Shown in pieces: positions 51,840-61,394 of a stretch of DNA of 64,000 nt. A program made the position numbers and the translations under genes. The first letter of the stretch is position 1, and every line of letters begins with the position of its first letter. Below the pieces are notes generated by a model. That model was not told where the DNA came from, made no database searches, and saw only the letters and a list, made by a program, of their open reading frames with translations. The DNA lies in assembly GCF_003024195.1 (NCBI RefSeq), contig NZ_KZ679064.1:312-64311 (forward strand). The letters are read 5' to 3'. This DNA comes from Streptomyces dioscori. GTDB taxonomy: Bacteria; Actinomycetota; Actinomycetes; Streptomycetales; Streptomycetaceae.

Positions 51840-52757
51840 TTACTTGAGCGCCCCCGCGGTGAGCCCCTGCACGACCTGGCGCTGGAAGACGATGTACGCG
51901 GCCAGCACCGGCAGCATCGCCATCACGAGGCCCGCGAACAGCCCGGACCAGTCACCCTTGTACCCCTGGCTGACGGCGAGCTGGACGAGCCCCTGGGTGA
52001 GCACCTTGTTCTCCGGCTCGGTGTTGAGCACCGTCGGCAGCATGTACTGGTTCCACTGCCCCAGGAAGTTGAAGATGGTGATGCTGATCAGGCCGGGCTT
52101 GGCCATCGGCAGCATCACCTGGAAGAACGTCCTGGTGTGCGAGGCGCCGTCCACGAAGGCCGCCTCCGCCACCGAGGTCGGCAGGGTGCGGAAGAAGGAC
52201 GTCATGAAGAACACGGTGAACGGCAGCGAGTAGCCGATGTAGACCAGGATCAGTCCGGGCAGCGTGTTCAGCAGCGCGAGGTTCTGCATGACGTAGAACA
52301 GCGGGACCAGCGCCAGGATGATCGGGAAGCTCATCCCTCCGATGAAGAGGAAGTAGATGAAGCGGTTCCCGGGGAACTCGAAGCGCGCGAGGACGTAGGC
52401 CGCCATGGAGCCCAGCAGCATGGTGCCGAGGAGCGAGAACCCCACCACGATGATCGTGTTGAGGAAGTAGTCGCTCATGTTCGCCTCGGTCCAGGCGCGC
52501 GACCAGTTGTCGAAGTGCAGCGAGTCGGGCAGCGCCCAGGGCGAACTGAAGATCTCCTTGTCCGTCTTGAAGGAGGTCATCACCGCCCAGAGCAGCGGCA
52601 TCACCACCATGATCGCCCAGAGGATCAGGAAGCCGTGCGAGAAGACGTTCAGCGTCCTGCCGGTGGCCTTCTCCTCGGGCGGGGGCGCGGACGCCGCCTT
52701 GCTGACGGGCGGCCTCTCGTCGGTGGTGCCGGCGGGAGGCGTGTCGGTCGTCTTCAC
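51840..52757 (-). CDS. Carbohydrate ABC transporter permease (MalG type), second importer
   Basis: A 305-residue permease with six helices after a ~35-residue Pro/Ala/Glu-rich cytoplasmic tail. The EAA loop is LPTSVAEAAFVDGASHTRTF. It ends the binding-protein/MalF/MalG operon beside rok7B7. Cargo is not determinable from sequence. In S. coelicolor the corresponding SCO6005-6007 system has been linked in the literature, as I recall, to plant-derived oligosaccharides. The ATPase would again be supplied elsewhere (MsiK). Confidence 0.92.
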   Translation of the reverse strand: MKTTDTPPAGTTDERPPVSKAASAPPPEEKATGRTLNVFSHGFLILWAIMVVMPLLWAVMTSFKTDKEIFSSPWALPDSLHFDNWSRAWTEANMSDYFLNTIIVVGFSLLGTMLLGSMAAYVLARFEFPGNRFIYFLFIGGMSFPIILALVPLFYVMQNLALLNTLPGLILVYIGYSLPFTVFFMTSFFRTLPTSVAEAAFVDGASHTRTFFQVMLPMAKPGLISITIFNFLGQWNQYMLPTVLNTEPENKVLTQGLVQLAVSQGYKGDWSGLFAGLVMAMLPVLAAYIVFQRQVVQGLTAGALK

Positions 52758-52794
52758 TCGTGGCCTCCTCGCGGGTCGGTCTGCTCGGTTCGCA

Positions 52795-53724
52795 TCAGTA
52801 CTCCAGCCGCTCGCGCCGGCCCAGCTTCATGACGACCGCCACGAACAGCAGCGTCACGACGAGCAGGGCGACACCGATCGTCGTCGCGTAGGCGGCCTGG
52901 CCGTCGCGGAACGCCTTCTGGTAGACGTACAGCGGCAGGACGGTCGTCGAGTAGTCGGGGCCGCCGCCGTTCGGGCCCACGGTCATGATCTGCACGACCG
53001 CGAAGGACTCGGCGCCGAGCGCCAGGATGCCCACGTAGGCCCAGCCGGACTGCACGGTGTCCCAGAGCAACGGCAGGGTGATCTTGAAGAAGGTCGTGAT
53101 GCGGTTCGCGCCGTCCAGGAGCGCCGCCTCGTAGTAGTCCTTGGGGATGGAGGCCATTCCCGCCGAGAAGAGCACCACGAAGAAACCGACCGTGCACCAG
53201 ACGAGTACCGCGAAGACGCACCAGAGCGCGAGATCCGGATCGCCCAGCCAGTCGGGCTGGACACTGTCGAGACCGACCGCCTTCAGGGCCGAGTTGATAG
53301 CGCCGCTGTTGGGGTTGTAGGCGAACTGGAACAGCAGCGCGACGATCGCGATCGACAGCACCTGCGGAAAGAAGTACACCACCTTGTAGAAGGCGGAACC
53401 GCGTACACCGGCGATCGCGGCATTCTTCCGCCGCCGTCCGCCGACATTCAGCATGAAGGCGAAGAACAGCGCCATGGTGAGCGTCACCAGCGGCAGCAGC
53501 ACGACAAGCATCACGCTGTGCTGCAACGATTTCCAGAAGACCTCGTCGTCCAGCAGTCTCGTGTAATTCTTGAAGCCCACCATCTTGAACTCGGGGCTGA
53601 GACCGCTCCAGTCCGTGAACGAGTAGTAGATGGACTGGATGAAGGGCCAGATGACGAACAGGCCGTAAATGGCCAGGGGGGCCGTCAAGAACCCCACGAT
53701 GAAACGGTATTTACCGTGTTGCAT
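52795..53724 (-). CDS. Carbohydrate ABC transporter permease (MalF type), second importer
   Basis: A 309-residue permease; the start is probably ATG 53724, though its ribosome site (GTAGGA) is poorly spaced and a longer frame to 53772 exists. Helix 1 is RFIVGFLTAPLAIYGLFVIW. The EAA motif is IPKDYYEAALLDGANRITTF. Thirty-seven bases separate it from the MalG-type gene and 91 from the binding-protein gene, so all three are one operon. Confidence 0.9.
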   Translation of the reverse strand: MQHGKYRFIVGFLTAPLAIYGLFVIWPFIQSIYYSFTDWSGLSPEFKMVGFKNYTRLLDDEVFWKSLQHSVMLVVLLPLVTLTMALFFAFMLNVGGRRRKNAAIAGVRGSAFYKVVYFFPQVLSIAIVALLFQFAYNPNSGAINSALKAVGLDSVQPDWLGDPDLALWCVFAVLVWCTVGFFVVLFSAGMASIPKDYYEAALLDGANRITTFFKITLPLLWDTVQSGWAYVGILALGAESFAVVQIMTVGPNGGGPDYSTTVLPLYVYQKAFRDGQAAYATTIGVALLVVTLLFVAVVMKLGRRERLEY

Positions 53725-53815
53725 TCCTACCGACCCGATCTTCCCGCGGGGGGTGCCGTCGACGCCGCACAACGAGAGCCGGGGCCCCGGACACCGCCCG
53801 GGGCCCCGGCCGCGC

Positions 53816-55264
53816 TCACTGGTGCTTGTAGTGCTGGATGTTCTCGTCCTTGGCCGCCTCGTCGGCGTAGCCCTGGATCTTCTTGATGGCTTCGACCGGG
53901 GTGAGGCGCCCCGCCATCATCTCGCCGAGGCCGCCGACGCCGATCTTCTCCTTCTGGAGCGCCACGTACCAGTCCTGGATACGCGGGTTGACCACGTTGT
54001 CGCCGGCCTTCTCCAGGGCCGCCACACCGGCCTTCAGACCCGGCGTCAGCTCGATTCCGTCGGTACCGCCGTTGAAGGCGGTCAGCGACTTGACCGACGA
54101 GGTGAAGTTCTTCGACGAGGCCTCGCTGAGCATGATGCGCAGCTGCTCCATGCCGCCGTCGGTGTTCTTGGCCTTGGCGGGCACGATGAAGGGTTCGCCG
54201 CCGGAGGCCCAGATGGTGCCGAAGGGCATCTTGTCGGAGCTGTCGATGCCGCTGGGCGCGTTCACCGCCAGGTTGAAGTCCTTCGGCATCGTCTTCGCCG
54301 CCTCGTTCTCCACCCAGGAGCCGTTCGGGATGAAGAGCGCCTTGCCCTCGGTCCAGGCGGTCTGGGACTGGATGTGGTCCAGGCCCGGGGTGCCCTTGAG
54401 GATGTAGCCCTTCTTGTAGAGCTCGTAGTACGCCTCGAAACAGGTCTTGACGGCCGGGTGCTTCCAGGCGTTCGGCTCCAGGTTGTCGATGGCGTCCAGG
54501 ACCTCGCGGCCGCCGACCTTGGCGATCATCGGGTAGAGCGAGAAGGGGATGTAGTACGGGTGCTTGCCCGCGTACGTCCAGCCCGCGATGCCCTTCTTCT
54601 TCGCCTTGGCGCAGACCGCGAGCATGTCGTCCCAGGTCTCCGGGTACGTGGCGTCGAGGCCGTCCAGCGCCTTCTGCGAGTACCAGACGCCGTAGACCGT
54701 GTACGCGTAGTACATGATCCAGACCGGGTCGCCGTCGAACTGGCCCATCTCGACGATGCCGGGGCGCAGGGTGTCCCGGACCTTCTTGGCCGGGTCGTCG
54801 AAGGACGGCGCGTCGAGGAGCGGGGTGAGGTCCGAGAGCTGCTTCTTGCCGACGAGGACGCCCATGTCCATCTGCTCGGCGCCCGAGTTGTCGATCAGGT
54901 CCGGCGGGGTGCCCTGGTTGAAGCGCGGCTGCAGGACCGACTGGATCTTCTGGGTGGAGGAGAACTTGACCTTCGCCTTGGGGAAGTTCTTCTCGTAGAC
55001 CGCCTTGGCGTCCTCGGCGTACTGCGTGCCGAAACCGCCGTCGAAGATCACGATCTCCAGCGGCGCGCTCTCGTTGACGGCGAGCGGGTTCGCCTTGGTC
55101 TTCTTGCCCTTGTCGACCTTTTCCTCGCTGCCGCTGTCGCCGCTGGCACACGCGGACAGAAAGCCCATCGTGGGTACGGTGATCAGACCGAGCGCGGCGG
55201 ACCGCTTGATCAGGTCGCGCCGGCCGACACCCTCGCGGTCGTTGCGTGCGGAAGTGGATCCCAT
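53816..55264 (-). CDS. Sugar-binding lipoprotein with Tat signal (CUT1), second importer
   Basis: 482 residues from ATG 55264 (GAGG nine bases upstream). The N-terminus combines a twin-arginine motif (GVGRRDLIKRSAALG) with a lipobox (FLSAC), so it is a Tat-exported lipoprotein. The binding fold shows LEIVIFDGGFGTQYAEDAKA, QSVLQPRFNQGTPPDLIDN, GVWYSQKALDGLDATYPETW and LFIPNGSWVENEA, as in oligosaccharide-binding proteins of N-acetylglucosamine/cellobiose type. First gene of the second importer. Confidence 0.9.
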   Translation of the reverse strand: MGSTSARNDREGVGRRDLIKRSAALGLITVPTMGFLSACASGDSGSEEKVDKGKKTKANPLAVNESAPLEIVIFDGGFGTQYAEDAKAVYEKNFPKAKVKFSSTQKIQSVLQPRFNQGTPPDLIDNSGAEQMDMGVLVGKKQLSDLTPLLDAPSFDDPAKKVRDTLRPGIVEMGQFDGDPVWIMYYAYTVYGVWYSQKALDGLDATYPETWDDMLAVCAKAKKKGIAGWTYAGKHPYYIPFSLYPMIAKVGGREVLDAIDNLEPNAWKHPAVKTCFEAYYELYKKGYILKGTPGLDHIQSQTAWTEGKALFIPNGSWVENEAAKTMPKDFNLAVNAPSGIDSSDKMPFGTIWASGGEPFIVPAKAKNTDGGMEQLRIMLSEASSKNFTSSVKSLTAFNGGTDGIELTPGLKAGVAALEKAGDNVVNPRIQDWYVALQKEKIGVGGLGEMMAGRLTPVEAIKKIQGYADEAAKDENIQHYKHQ

Positions 55265-55817
55265 GCTCAAGTCCTCGCCTTCATCAGGACTCAGGCGGTG
55301 AACCGGACCCTCCCCGGCACCGCGGTTGGTACTGCATTACCCGGGGGAAACCCCCGGTCCCCCGGCAGGAAAAACAGGTCGGACGGACTGCCCGGCGCTT
55401 GAGCGAGGGAACATCAGTAGAGCTGGATCGTGCCTGGAATACCGGGAGCCGCAGGAATGCGCGGCACGTCGCTGTTCGCCGCGCCCCCTCGCCTGCCGGC
55501 CACTGCCTGCCCGCGGCCGGTCGAACGATCGGGCGGACGCCGACAGGTATAGTCCACTTCCCGCCAACGGAGCAAGATCGAATGCACAGTTGGCCGACAC
55601 TCTTTCCCGAAGTGAGACCTCGCGGAAATATGAGCTGCCCGCAGGGGTTGTCACACAGCGGGTGATCAGGCAACGATCAGTGCCCGAACAGGAAGCCGAC
55701 AGGTGGGCCCACGAGGGGGCCGTCGAGTCGGCTGTCGGCATTACCCCCGTACGCCACATCCAACACCCTTGACAGCACTGGCCACTTGACTCCCTACTGG
55801 ACCTGCGCAGCGATTTT
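55265..55817. other. Intergenic region between divergent importer and GH92 genes
   Basis: About 550 bases without a supported gene. Frames of 130-150 codons cross it on both strands but have no ribosome site and no recognisable family. It must hold the importer promoter near its left end. No CebR box or CTAAACCGGTTTAG-type site was found. Confidence 0.55.
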
Positions 55818-55829
55818 GACAACGTTGTC
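55818..55829. promoter_or_regulatory. LacI-type operator upstream of GH92 (GACAACGTTGTC)
   Basis: A perfect 12-bp palindrome centred on CG, 31 bases before ATG 55861. The identical 12-mer occurs only once more in the window, at 61231-61242, upstream of the neighbouring lipoprotein gene, which supports a shared regulator. The regulator is not identified in the window. Confidence 0.65.
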
Positions 55830-55860
55830 CAGGCGCACGTGACAGGGAGGGTGCTGGCGC

Positions 55861-58800
55861 ATGCACCACAGATCTCGGCAAGGGTCTCCGTACAGATCCC
55901 GGCTCGGAACGAGGCACGGGTGGGGTTCCACAGCGGTTCTCGGAGCGGCCGCCTTCGCACTGGTGGTGGCCTCGCAGGGCGCCGCCGTAGCCCGTCCCGG
56001 TGAAGCGGCGGCGGCTGATCGGGAGTTCGCCTCCTCCTTCGAGGCGGGTGAACCCGCACCCGACTGGCTCAACACGGTCGACACCTCGGCGGACGGCACC
56101 AAGCGCGCCTCGGGCGTCGACGGCGGTTTCAGCACCGGCATCCCCGGCAATGTGACGGACCACGTCACGGACGTCCGCGCGAGCGCCGAGAACACCGGCG
56201 GGGGCGAGGTGAAGGAGAACCTCGCCGATGTCGAGCCCAGCACCAAGTGGCTGACCTTCGCGCCCACCGGCTGGGTGGAGTTCGAGCTGGACGCCCCCGT
56301 CAAGCTGCTGTCGTACGCGCTCACGTCGGCCAACGACCACGACGAGCGCGACCCCGTCGACTGGACCTTCCAGGGCTCCACGGACGGCAAGGACTGGAAG
56401 ACCCTCGACACCCGGACCGGCGAGTCCTTCGGCGAGCGGTTCCAGACGAAGACGTACAAACTCGGTGAACCGGCCGAGTACGCGCACTTCCGGCTCGACA
56501 TCACCAAGAACAAGGGTGCCTCCGACGCCCTGCAGCTCGCCGACGTCCAGTTCTCGACGGGCGACGAGGAGGACCCGACCCCCAAGGACATGCTGTCCCT
56601 CGTGGACCGCGGTCCGAGCGGCTCCCCGACGGCCAAGGCGGGCGCGGGCTTCACCGGCAAGAAGGCGCTGCGGTACGCGGGCACCCACAAGGCGGACGGC
56701 CGCGCCTACTCGTACAACAAGGTCTTCGACGTGAACGTGGCCGTCGGCCGCGACACCGAGCTGGCGTACCGGATCTTCCCGTCGATGGCGGACGGCGACC
56801 GGGACTACGACGCCACGAACGTGTCGGTCGACCTCGCCTTCACCGACGGCACCTACCTCAGTGACCTGCGCGCCCAGGACCAGCACGGGTTCGCGCTGAC
56901 ACCGCAGGGCCAGGGCGCCTCGAAGGTGCTGTACGTCAACCAGTGGAACAACGTCACCTCGCGGATCGGCTCGGTCGCGGCCGGCCGGACCGTCGACCGC
57001 GTCCTTCTCGCGTACGACTCGCCGAAGGGGCCCGCCAAGTTCCGCGGCTGGCTGGACGACGTGAAGCTGAGCGTCAAGAAGCCCGAGAAGCCCAAGGCGC
57101 ACCTCTCGGACTACGCGTCGACCGTCCGCGGCACCAACTCCAGCGGCGGCTTCTCTCGCGGCAACAACTTCCCGGCCACGGCCGTGCCGCACGGCTTCAA
57201 CTTCTGGACCCCGGTGACGAACGCGGGTTCGCTGAGCTGGCTGTACGACTACGCGCGCTCCAACAACGCGGACAACCTGCCCACCGTCCAGGCGTTCAGC
57301 GCGAGCCATGAGCCGAGCCCCTGGATGGGCGACCGGCAGACCTTCCAGGTGATGCCGTCGGCCGCGTCCGGCACCCCGGAGACGGGCCGCACCGCCCGTG
57401 CGCTGCCCTTCAGGCACGAGAACGAGACGGCACGCCCGCACTACTACGGCGTGACCTTCGAGAACGGCCTGAAGACGGAGATCACGCCGACGGACCACGC
57501 GGCGTCCATGCGGTTCACCTTCCCCGGTGACGACGCGAACGTCCTCTTCGACAACGTCACCGACCAGGCGGGCCTGACCCTCGACAAGGAGAGCGGCACC
57601 TTCACCGGCTACTCGGACGTGAAGTCCGGTCTGTCGACGGGCGCCACCCGCCTCTTCGTGTACGGGACCTTCGACGCGCCCGTGAAGGAGGGCAGCTCCG
57701 CGGGGGTCAAGGGCTATCTCAAGTTCGAGGCCGGCGACGACCGCACGGTCACCCTGCGCATCGCGACCTCGCTCATCAGCATCGACCAGGCCAAGGACAA
57801 CCTCCGCCAGGAGATCCCGGACGGCACGTCCTTCGACAAGGTCAAGTCGCGCGCCCAGCAGGCGTGGGACCGGATCCTGGGCAAGGTCGAGGTCGAGGGC
57901 GCGACCCCCGACCAGCTGACGACGCTGTACTCCAGCCTCTACCGGCTGTACCTGTACCCGAACTCCGGCTTCGAGAAGGTCGGCGGCAAGTACCAGTACG
58001 CCTCACCGTTCTCGGCGATGCCCGGCCCGGACACCCCGACGCACACCGGCGCCAAGATCGTCGACGGCAAGGTGTACGTCAACAACGGCTTCTGGGACAC
58101 CTACCGGACGACGTGGCCCGCCTACTCGCTCCTGACGCCCGGCCAGGCCGGTGAGATGGTCGACGGCTTCGTACAGCAGTACAAGGACGGCGGCTGGACC
58201 TCGCGCTGGTCCTCGCCCGGCTACGCGGACCTGATGACCGGCACGTCCTCCGACGTGGCGTTCGCCGACGCGTACGTCAAGGGCGTCGACTTCGACGCGG
58301 AGTCGGCGTACGACGCGGCCGTGAAGAACGCGACCGTCGTGCCGCCCTCCTCGGGTGTGGGCCGCAAGGGCATGACCACCTCGCCCTTCCTCGGCTACAC
58401 GAGCACCGACACCCACGAGGGTCTGTCGTGGGCGCTGGAGGGCTACCTCAACGACTACGGCATCTCGAAGATGGGCGAGGCGCTCTACAAGGAGACCGGC
58501 AAGAAGAAGTACAAGGAGGAGTCCGCGTACTTCCTCAACCGCGCCCAGGACTACGTCAACCTCTTCGACTCGAAGGCCGGCTTCTTCCAGGGCAAGGACG
58601 CCAAGGGCGACTGGCGGGTGGACTCCGAGAAGTACGACCCGCGCGTGTGGGGCTACGACTACACGGAGACCAACGGCTGGGGCTACGCCTTCACCGCGCC
58701 GCAGGACTCACGCGGGCTGGCCAACCTCTACGGCGGCCGGTCGGGCCTCGCGGAGAAGCTGGACACCTACTTCGGCACCCCGGAGACCGCCGGGCCCGAG

Positions 58801-59700
58801 TTCGTCGGCTCGTACGGGGGCGTCATCCACGAGATGACCGAGGCCCGCGACGTCCGCATGGGCATGTACGGGCACTCCAACCAGGTGGCCCACCACGTCA
58901 ACTACATGTACGACGCGGCCGGCCAGCCCTGGAAGACCCAGAAGAACGTGCGTGAGGTCCTCTCGCGGCTCTACACGGGCAGCGAGATCGGCCAGGGCTA
59001 CCACGGCGACGAGGACAACGGCGAGCAGTCGGCCTGGTACCTCTTCTCCTCGCTCGGCTTCTACCCGCTGGTCATGGGCAGCGGCGAGTACGCCGTCGGG
59101 TCGCCCCTGTTCAAGAAGGCGACCGTGCACCTGGAGAACGGCCGCGACCTCGTCGTGAAGGCCCCGAAGAACAGCGCGAAGAACGTCTACGTGCAGGGTC
59201 TGAAGGTCAACGGCAAGAAGTGGACGTCGACCTCGCTGCCGCACTCGGTGCTCTCGCGCGGCGCGGTGGTCGAGTTCGACATGGGGTCGAAGCCGTCCTC
59301 GTGGGGCACCGGCGAGAACGCGGCGCCCGTGTCGATCACGCAGGACGACAAGGCGCCGGCTCCCCGCACCGACGCCGTCGAGGGCGAGGGCCCGCTGTTC
59401 GACAACACGTCGAACACGAACGCCACCGTCACGTCCGCCGACCTGCCGACCGCCGACCCGGTCAAGGCCGTGCAGTACACGCTGACGTCGGCCGACGGGG
59501 CCAAGGCCCCCAAGGGGTGGGTCCTGCAGGGCTCGTCCGACGGGAGCAAGTGGAAGGACCTCGACAAGCGTTCCGGGCAGTCCTTCGCCTGGGACAAGCA
59601 GACGCGGGCCTTCTCGGTCGCGGCGCCCGGCACGTACACGAAGTACCGCCTGGTCCTCGACGGTGAGGCAACGCTGGCGGAGGTCGAACTGCTCGGCTGA
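55861..59700 (+). CDS. Secreted GH92 alpha-mannosidase with discoidin-like domains
   Basis: 1279 residues from ATG 55861. A long signal region ends near residue 45. An F5/8-type (discoidin) carbohydrate-binding domain spans ~75-240 (STKWLTFAPTGWVEFELD). The GH92 N-domain starts near 420 (FPATAVPHGFNFWTPVTNAG), with TEITPTDHAASMRFTFP. The catalytic domain (~670-1130) has LYSSLYRLYLYPNS, NNGFWDTYRTTWPAYSLL, IHEMTEARD and YHGDEDNGEQSAWYLFSSLG, the conserved Glu/Asp clusters of these calcium-dependent alpha-mannosidases. A C-terminal discoidin-like repeat closes it. It trims mannose from extracellular glycans. Confidence 0.93.
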   Translation: MHHRSRQGSPYRSRLGTRHGWGSTAVLGAAAFALVVASQGAAVARPGEAAAADREFASSFEAGEPAPDWLNTVDTSADGTKRASGVDGGFSTGIPGNVTDHVTDVRASAENTGGGEVKENLADVEPSTKWLTFAPTGWVEFELDAPVKLLSYALTSANDHDERDPVDWTFQGSTDGKDWKTLDTRTGESFGERFQTKTYKLGEPAEYAHFRLDITKNKGASDALQLADVQFSTGDEEDPTPKDMLSLVDRGPSGSPTAKAGAGFTGKKALRYAGTHKADGRAYSYNKVFDVNVAVGRDTELAYRIFPSMADGDRDYDATNVSVDLAFTDGTYLSDLRAQDQHGFALTPQGQGASKVLYVNQWNNVTSRIGSVAAGRTVDRVLLAYDSPKGPAKFRGWLDDVKLSVKKPEKPKAHLSDYASTVRGTNSSGGFSRGNNFPATAVPHGFNFWTPVTNAGSLSWLYDYARSNNADNLPTVQAFSASHEPSPWMGDRQTFQVMPSAASGTPETGRTARALPFRHENETARPHYYGVTFENGLKTEITPTDHAASMRFTFPGDDANVLFDNVTDQAGLTLDKESGTFTGYSDVKSGLSTGATRLFVYGTFDAPVKEGSSAGVKGYLKFEAGDDRTVTLRIATSLISIDQAKDNLRQEIPDGTSFDKVKSRAQQAWDRILGKVEVEGATPDQLTTLYSSLYRLYLYPNSGFEKVGGKYQYASPFSAMPGPDTPTHTGAKIVDGKVYVNNGFWDTYRTTWPAYSLLTPGQAGEMVDGFVQQYKDGGWTSRWSSPGYADLMTGTSSDVAFADAYVKGVDFDAESAYDAAVKNATVVPPSSGVGRKGMTTSPFLGYTSTDTHEGLSWALEGYLNDYGISKMGEALYKETGKKKYKEESAYFLNRAQDYVNLFDSKAGFFQGKDAKGDWRVDSEKYDPRVWGYDYTETNGWGYAFTAPQDSRGLANLYGGRSGLAEKLDTYFGTPETAGPEFVGSYGGVIHEMTEARDVRMGMYGHSNQVAHHVNYMYDAAGQPWKTQKNVREVLSRLYTGSEIGQGYHGDEDNGEQSAWYLFSSLGFYPLVMGSGEYAVGSPLFKKATVHLENGRDLVVKAPKNSAKNVYVQGLKVNGKKWTSTSLPHSVLSRGAVVEFDMGSKPSSWGTGENAAPVSITQDDKAPAPRTDAVEGEGPLFDNTSNTNATVTSADLPTADPVKAVQYTLTSADGAKAPKGWVLQGSSDGSKWKDLDKRSGQSFAWDKQTRAFSVAAPGTYTKYRLVLDGEATLAEVELLG

Positions 59701-59745
59701 GGCCGGCACATGACCCACTGAGGAACACACTGAGGAACACGCGCG

Positions 59746-59780
59746 CGGCACCGGTTACGGCAGGACGGTAACCGGTGCCG
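59746..59780. terminator. Bidirectional hairpin overlapping the lipoprotein stop codon
   Basis: Perfect 13-bp arms (59746-59758 and 59768-59780, CGGCACCGGTTAC and its complement) around a 9-base loop. The stop of the minus-strand lipoprotein gene (59755) and its last ~8 codons lie inside the hairpin, so one element serves both convergent genes. Confidence 0.65.
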
Positions 59781-61116
59781 TGTCGTTGGCGGGGTCGGGG
59801 TCGCGGCGATCGGTGTCGGGAGTGTCGATCACCCGTACGCTGCCCTCGCCCGGTCCGTCGAGACGGAAGGTGAAGTCGAAGGTGCTCGACCTGCCCGGCG
59901 CGAGACTGCCCGGCAGCGGGCAGGAGTACGTGCCCTTCTCCAGCTCGCAGGAGGGCTGGTACACGTCCTCGTCGATGGCCTCCTCGGGCTGCTCGACCAC
60001 GGTCGCGCCCGGTGGCGGGGTGAACAGCAGCCGGGTGGTGCCGGGGTCGGCGGGCCCGTTGTTGCGGACCTTCAGGTGCGCGGTGTGCTCGGAGCGCTCG
60101 CTGTTCAGCTCGACACCGACCTCGAAGTCGGCGTAGGTGTCCACCCGCACCGCGCTGTCCACGTCGCCGCCCGCGAAGGTTCCCTTCAGATCGGCGCCCC
60201 TGGCGGTCCCCGCCGTCAGCCGCGGGCCGTCGCCGGGCTCGCCGCCCTCGGGTACGGTGCTGTCCTTCGCGGGGCCCATGTCCAAAGCCCATGCCTGCCG
60301 GCCGAAGGACGTGCGCATCTGCGTGCCGGCCACCTCCAGCCGCGGGACCGGGTCGAGGGTGACCGCCTCCCCGGGCGGTATGCGCAGGTCGGGGAACTCG
60401 CACACCGCGAGGGAGGGACGCGACCCCGAATAACGGCAGTTGCGGTACAGGCTCGTGAAACCCAGGCCCTCGGCGACGGCGAGTTCCAGGCCGACCCCCC
60501 GCACGGGCACCTCCCCGGCGTTGCGGACCACCAGCGGCGTGCTGAGGACGGAGCCGGGTGCGACGTCCTCGAACACCTTCGTCGTACGCACCTGCACGAC
60601 GGGCTCGCCGACGACGACCCGGGTGCGGGCGGTGAGCGTCTTCCCCTTCGGAGTGGTGAACCGGAACCGGACCTTCGCGCTGTCGCCGGGCCGGCCGTCC
60701 GGGGCCGCGTACGGATAGACGCGGTCCAGGTCGGACCAGCTGTCGTACGCACCGCTCACCTTGCAGACGACCCGGGTGTCGGTCCCGGAGCACCTGGGGT
60801 TCTTCTTGCGGATCTTCGAGGTCTTGAGCCGTACGGTCCGGCCGGACCCGGTGACGTCCACGATGAGCCGGTGGTCCTGCGCCTCGTAACCGCTCCTGGA
60901 CGTCACGTCCTCGGCCCGGACATGGAAGGGCACCTTCCTCTCGGGCCCGGAGTCGTCGCCGTGCGGCCGGAGGTAGAACAGGTCCGGCACCTCGATCGAC
61001 GACTTCTTCCCGGTGTCCACGACACTGCCGCAGCCGGTCAGTCCGCCCAGCGACAGCAGCAGCACCAGCGCCAGGCAGACGGCAGCCGGGCGCCGTACCG
61101 TGTCCCGCTCGTTCAT
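59755..61116 (-). CDS. Secreted lipoprotein with DUF11/CARDB-like Ig repeats
   Basis: 453 residues from ATG 61116, with GGGAGGG just upstream. Lipobox GLTGC (Cys near 29). The mature part is a series of ~110-residue beta-sandwich modules: TTPKGKTLTARTRVVVGEPV, GSVLSTPLVVRNAGEVPVRG, NSERSEHTAHLKVRNNGPAD and APGRSSTFDFTFRLDGPGEG, typical of DUF11/CARDB surface adhesin-like repeats. No enzymatic motif. It shares the GACAACGTTGTC site with the GH92 gene, so it may help hold glycans at the cell surface; that is an inference. Confidence 0.8.
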   Translation of the reverse strand: MNERDTVRRPAAVCLALVLLLSLGGLTGCGSVVDTGKKSSIEVPDLFYLRPHGDDSGPERKVPFHVRAEDVTSRSGYEAQDHRLIVDVTGSGRTVRLKTSKIRKKNPRCSGTDTRVVCKVSGAYDSWSDLDRVYPYAAPDGRPGDSAKVRFRFTTPKGKTLTARTRVVVGEPVVQVRTTKVFEDVAPGSVLSTPLVVRNAGEVPVRGVGLELAVAEGLGFTSLYRNCRYSGSRPSLAVCEFPDLRIPPGEAVTLDPVPRLEVAGTQMRTSFGRQAWALDMGPAKDSTVPEGGEPGDGPRLTAGTARGADLKGTFAGGDVDSAVRVDTYADFEVGVELNSERSEHTAHLKVRNNGPADPGTTRLLFTPPPGATVVEQPEEAIDEDVYQPSCELEKGTYSCPLPGSLAPGRSSTFDFTFRLDGPGEGSVRVIDTPDTDRRDPDPANDTAPVTVLP

Positions 61117-61230
61117 GAGCCCTCCCGCGGGAGACCGTACCAACCCGCACCAACCTCAGAAGTGGCTCAAGATTCCAACTGCGTTGGCTGCGGGCTCCGT
61201 TGGGGAGGTAGAGTCGTTTTCGGACCACCG

Positions 61231-61242
61231 GACAACGTTGTC
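61231..61242. promoter_or_regulatory. LacI-type operator upstream of the lipoprotein gene (GACAACGTTGTC)
   Basis: Identical to the site at 55818-55829, 115 bases upstream of ATG 61116 on the minus strand, in an A/T-enriched stretch (GAGTCGTTTTCGGA). Confidence 0.6.
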
Positions 61243-61304
61243 TTGCCCGTGGTCCGCACGACCTCCTCCCCTCCGGCCAGGCACTCCCCCGACCTGCCCG
61301 GCTC

Positions 61305-61337
61305 GCGGACCCGGTGGATTACGGCCACCGGGTCCGC
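61305..61337. terminator. Terminator of the LPMO gene
   Basis: Perfect 13-bp arms (61305-61317 and 61325-61337, GCGGACCCGGTGG and its complement) with a 7-base loop, 58 bases past the LPMO stop on the minus strand. Confidence 0.7.
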
Positions 61338-61394
61338 CCAGAGCAGCCCGGGAGTGTCCCGCCCCGGAGCCGATGGGGCCGGTCCCGGACCGCC

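Noticed and set aside
55326..55772. A 148-codon gene in the gap before GH92
   Set aside because: No ribosome site or family motif, and frames of similar length overlap it on both strands; it is more likely a regulatory gap.
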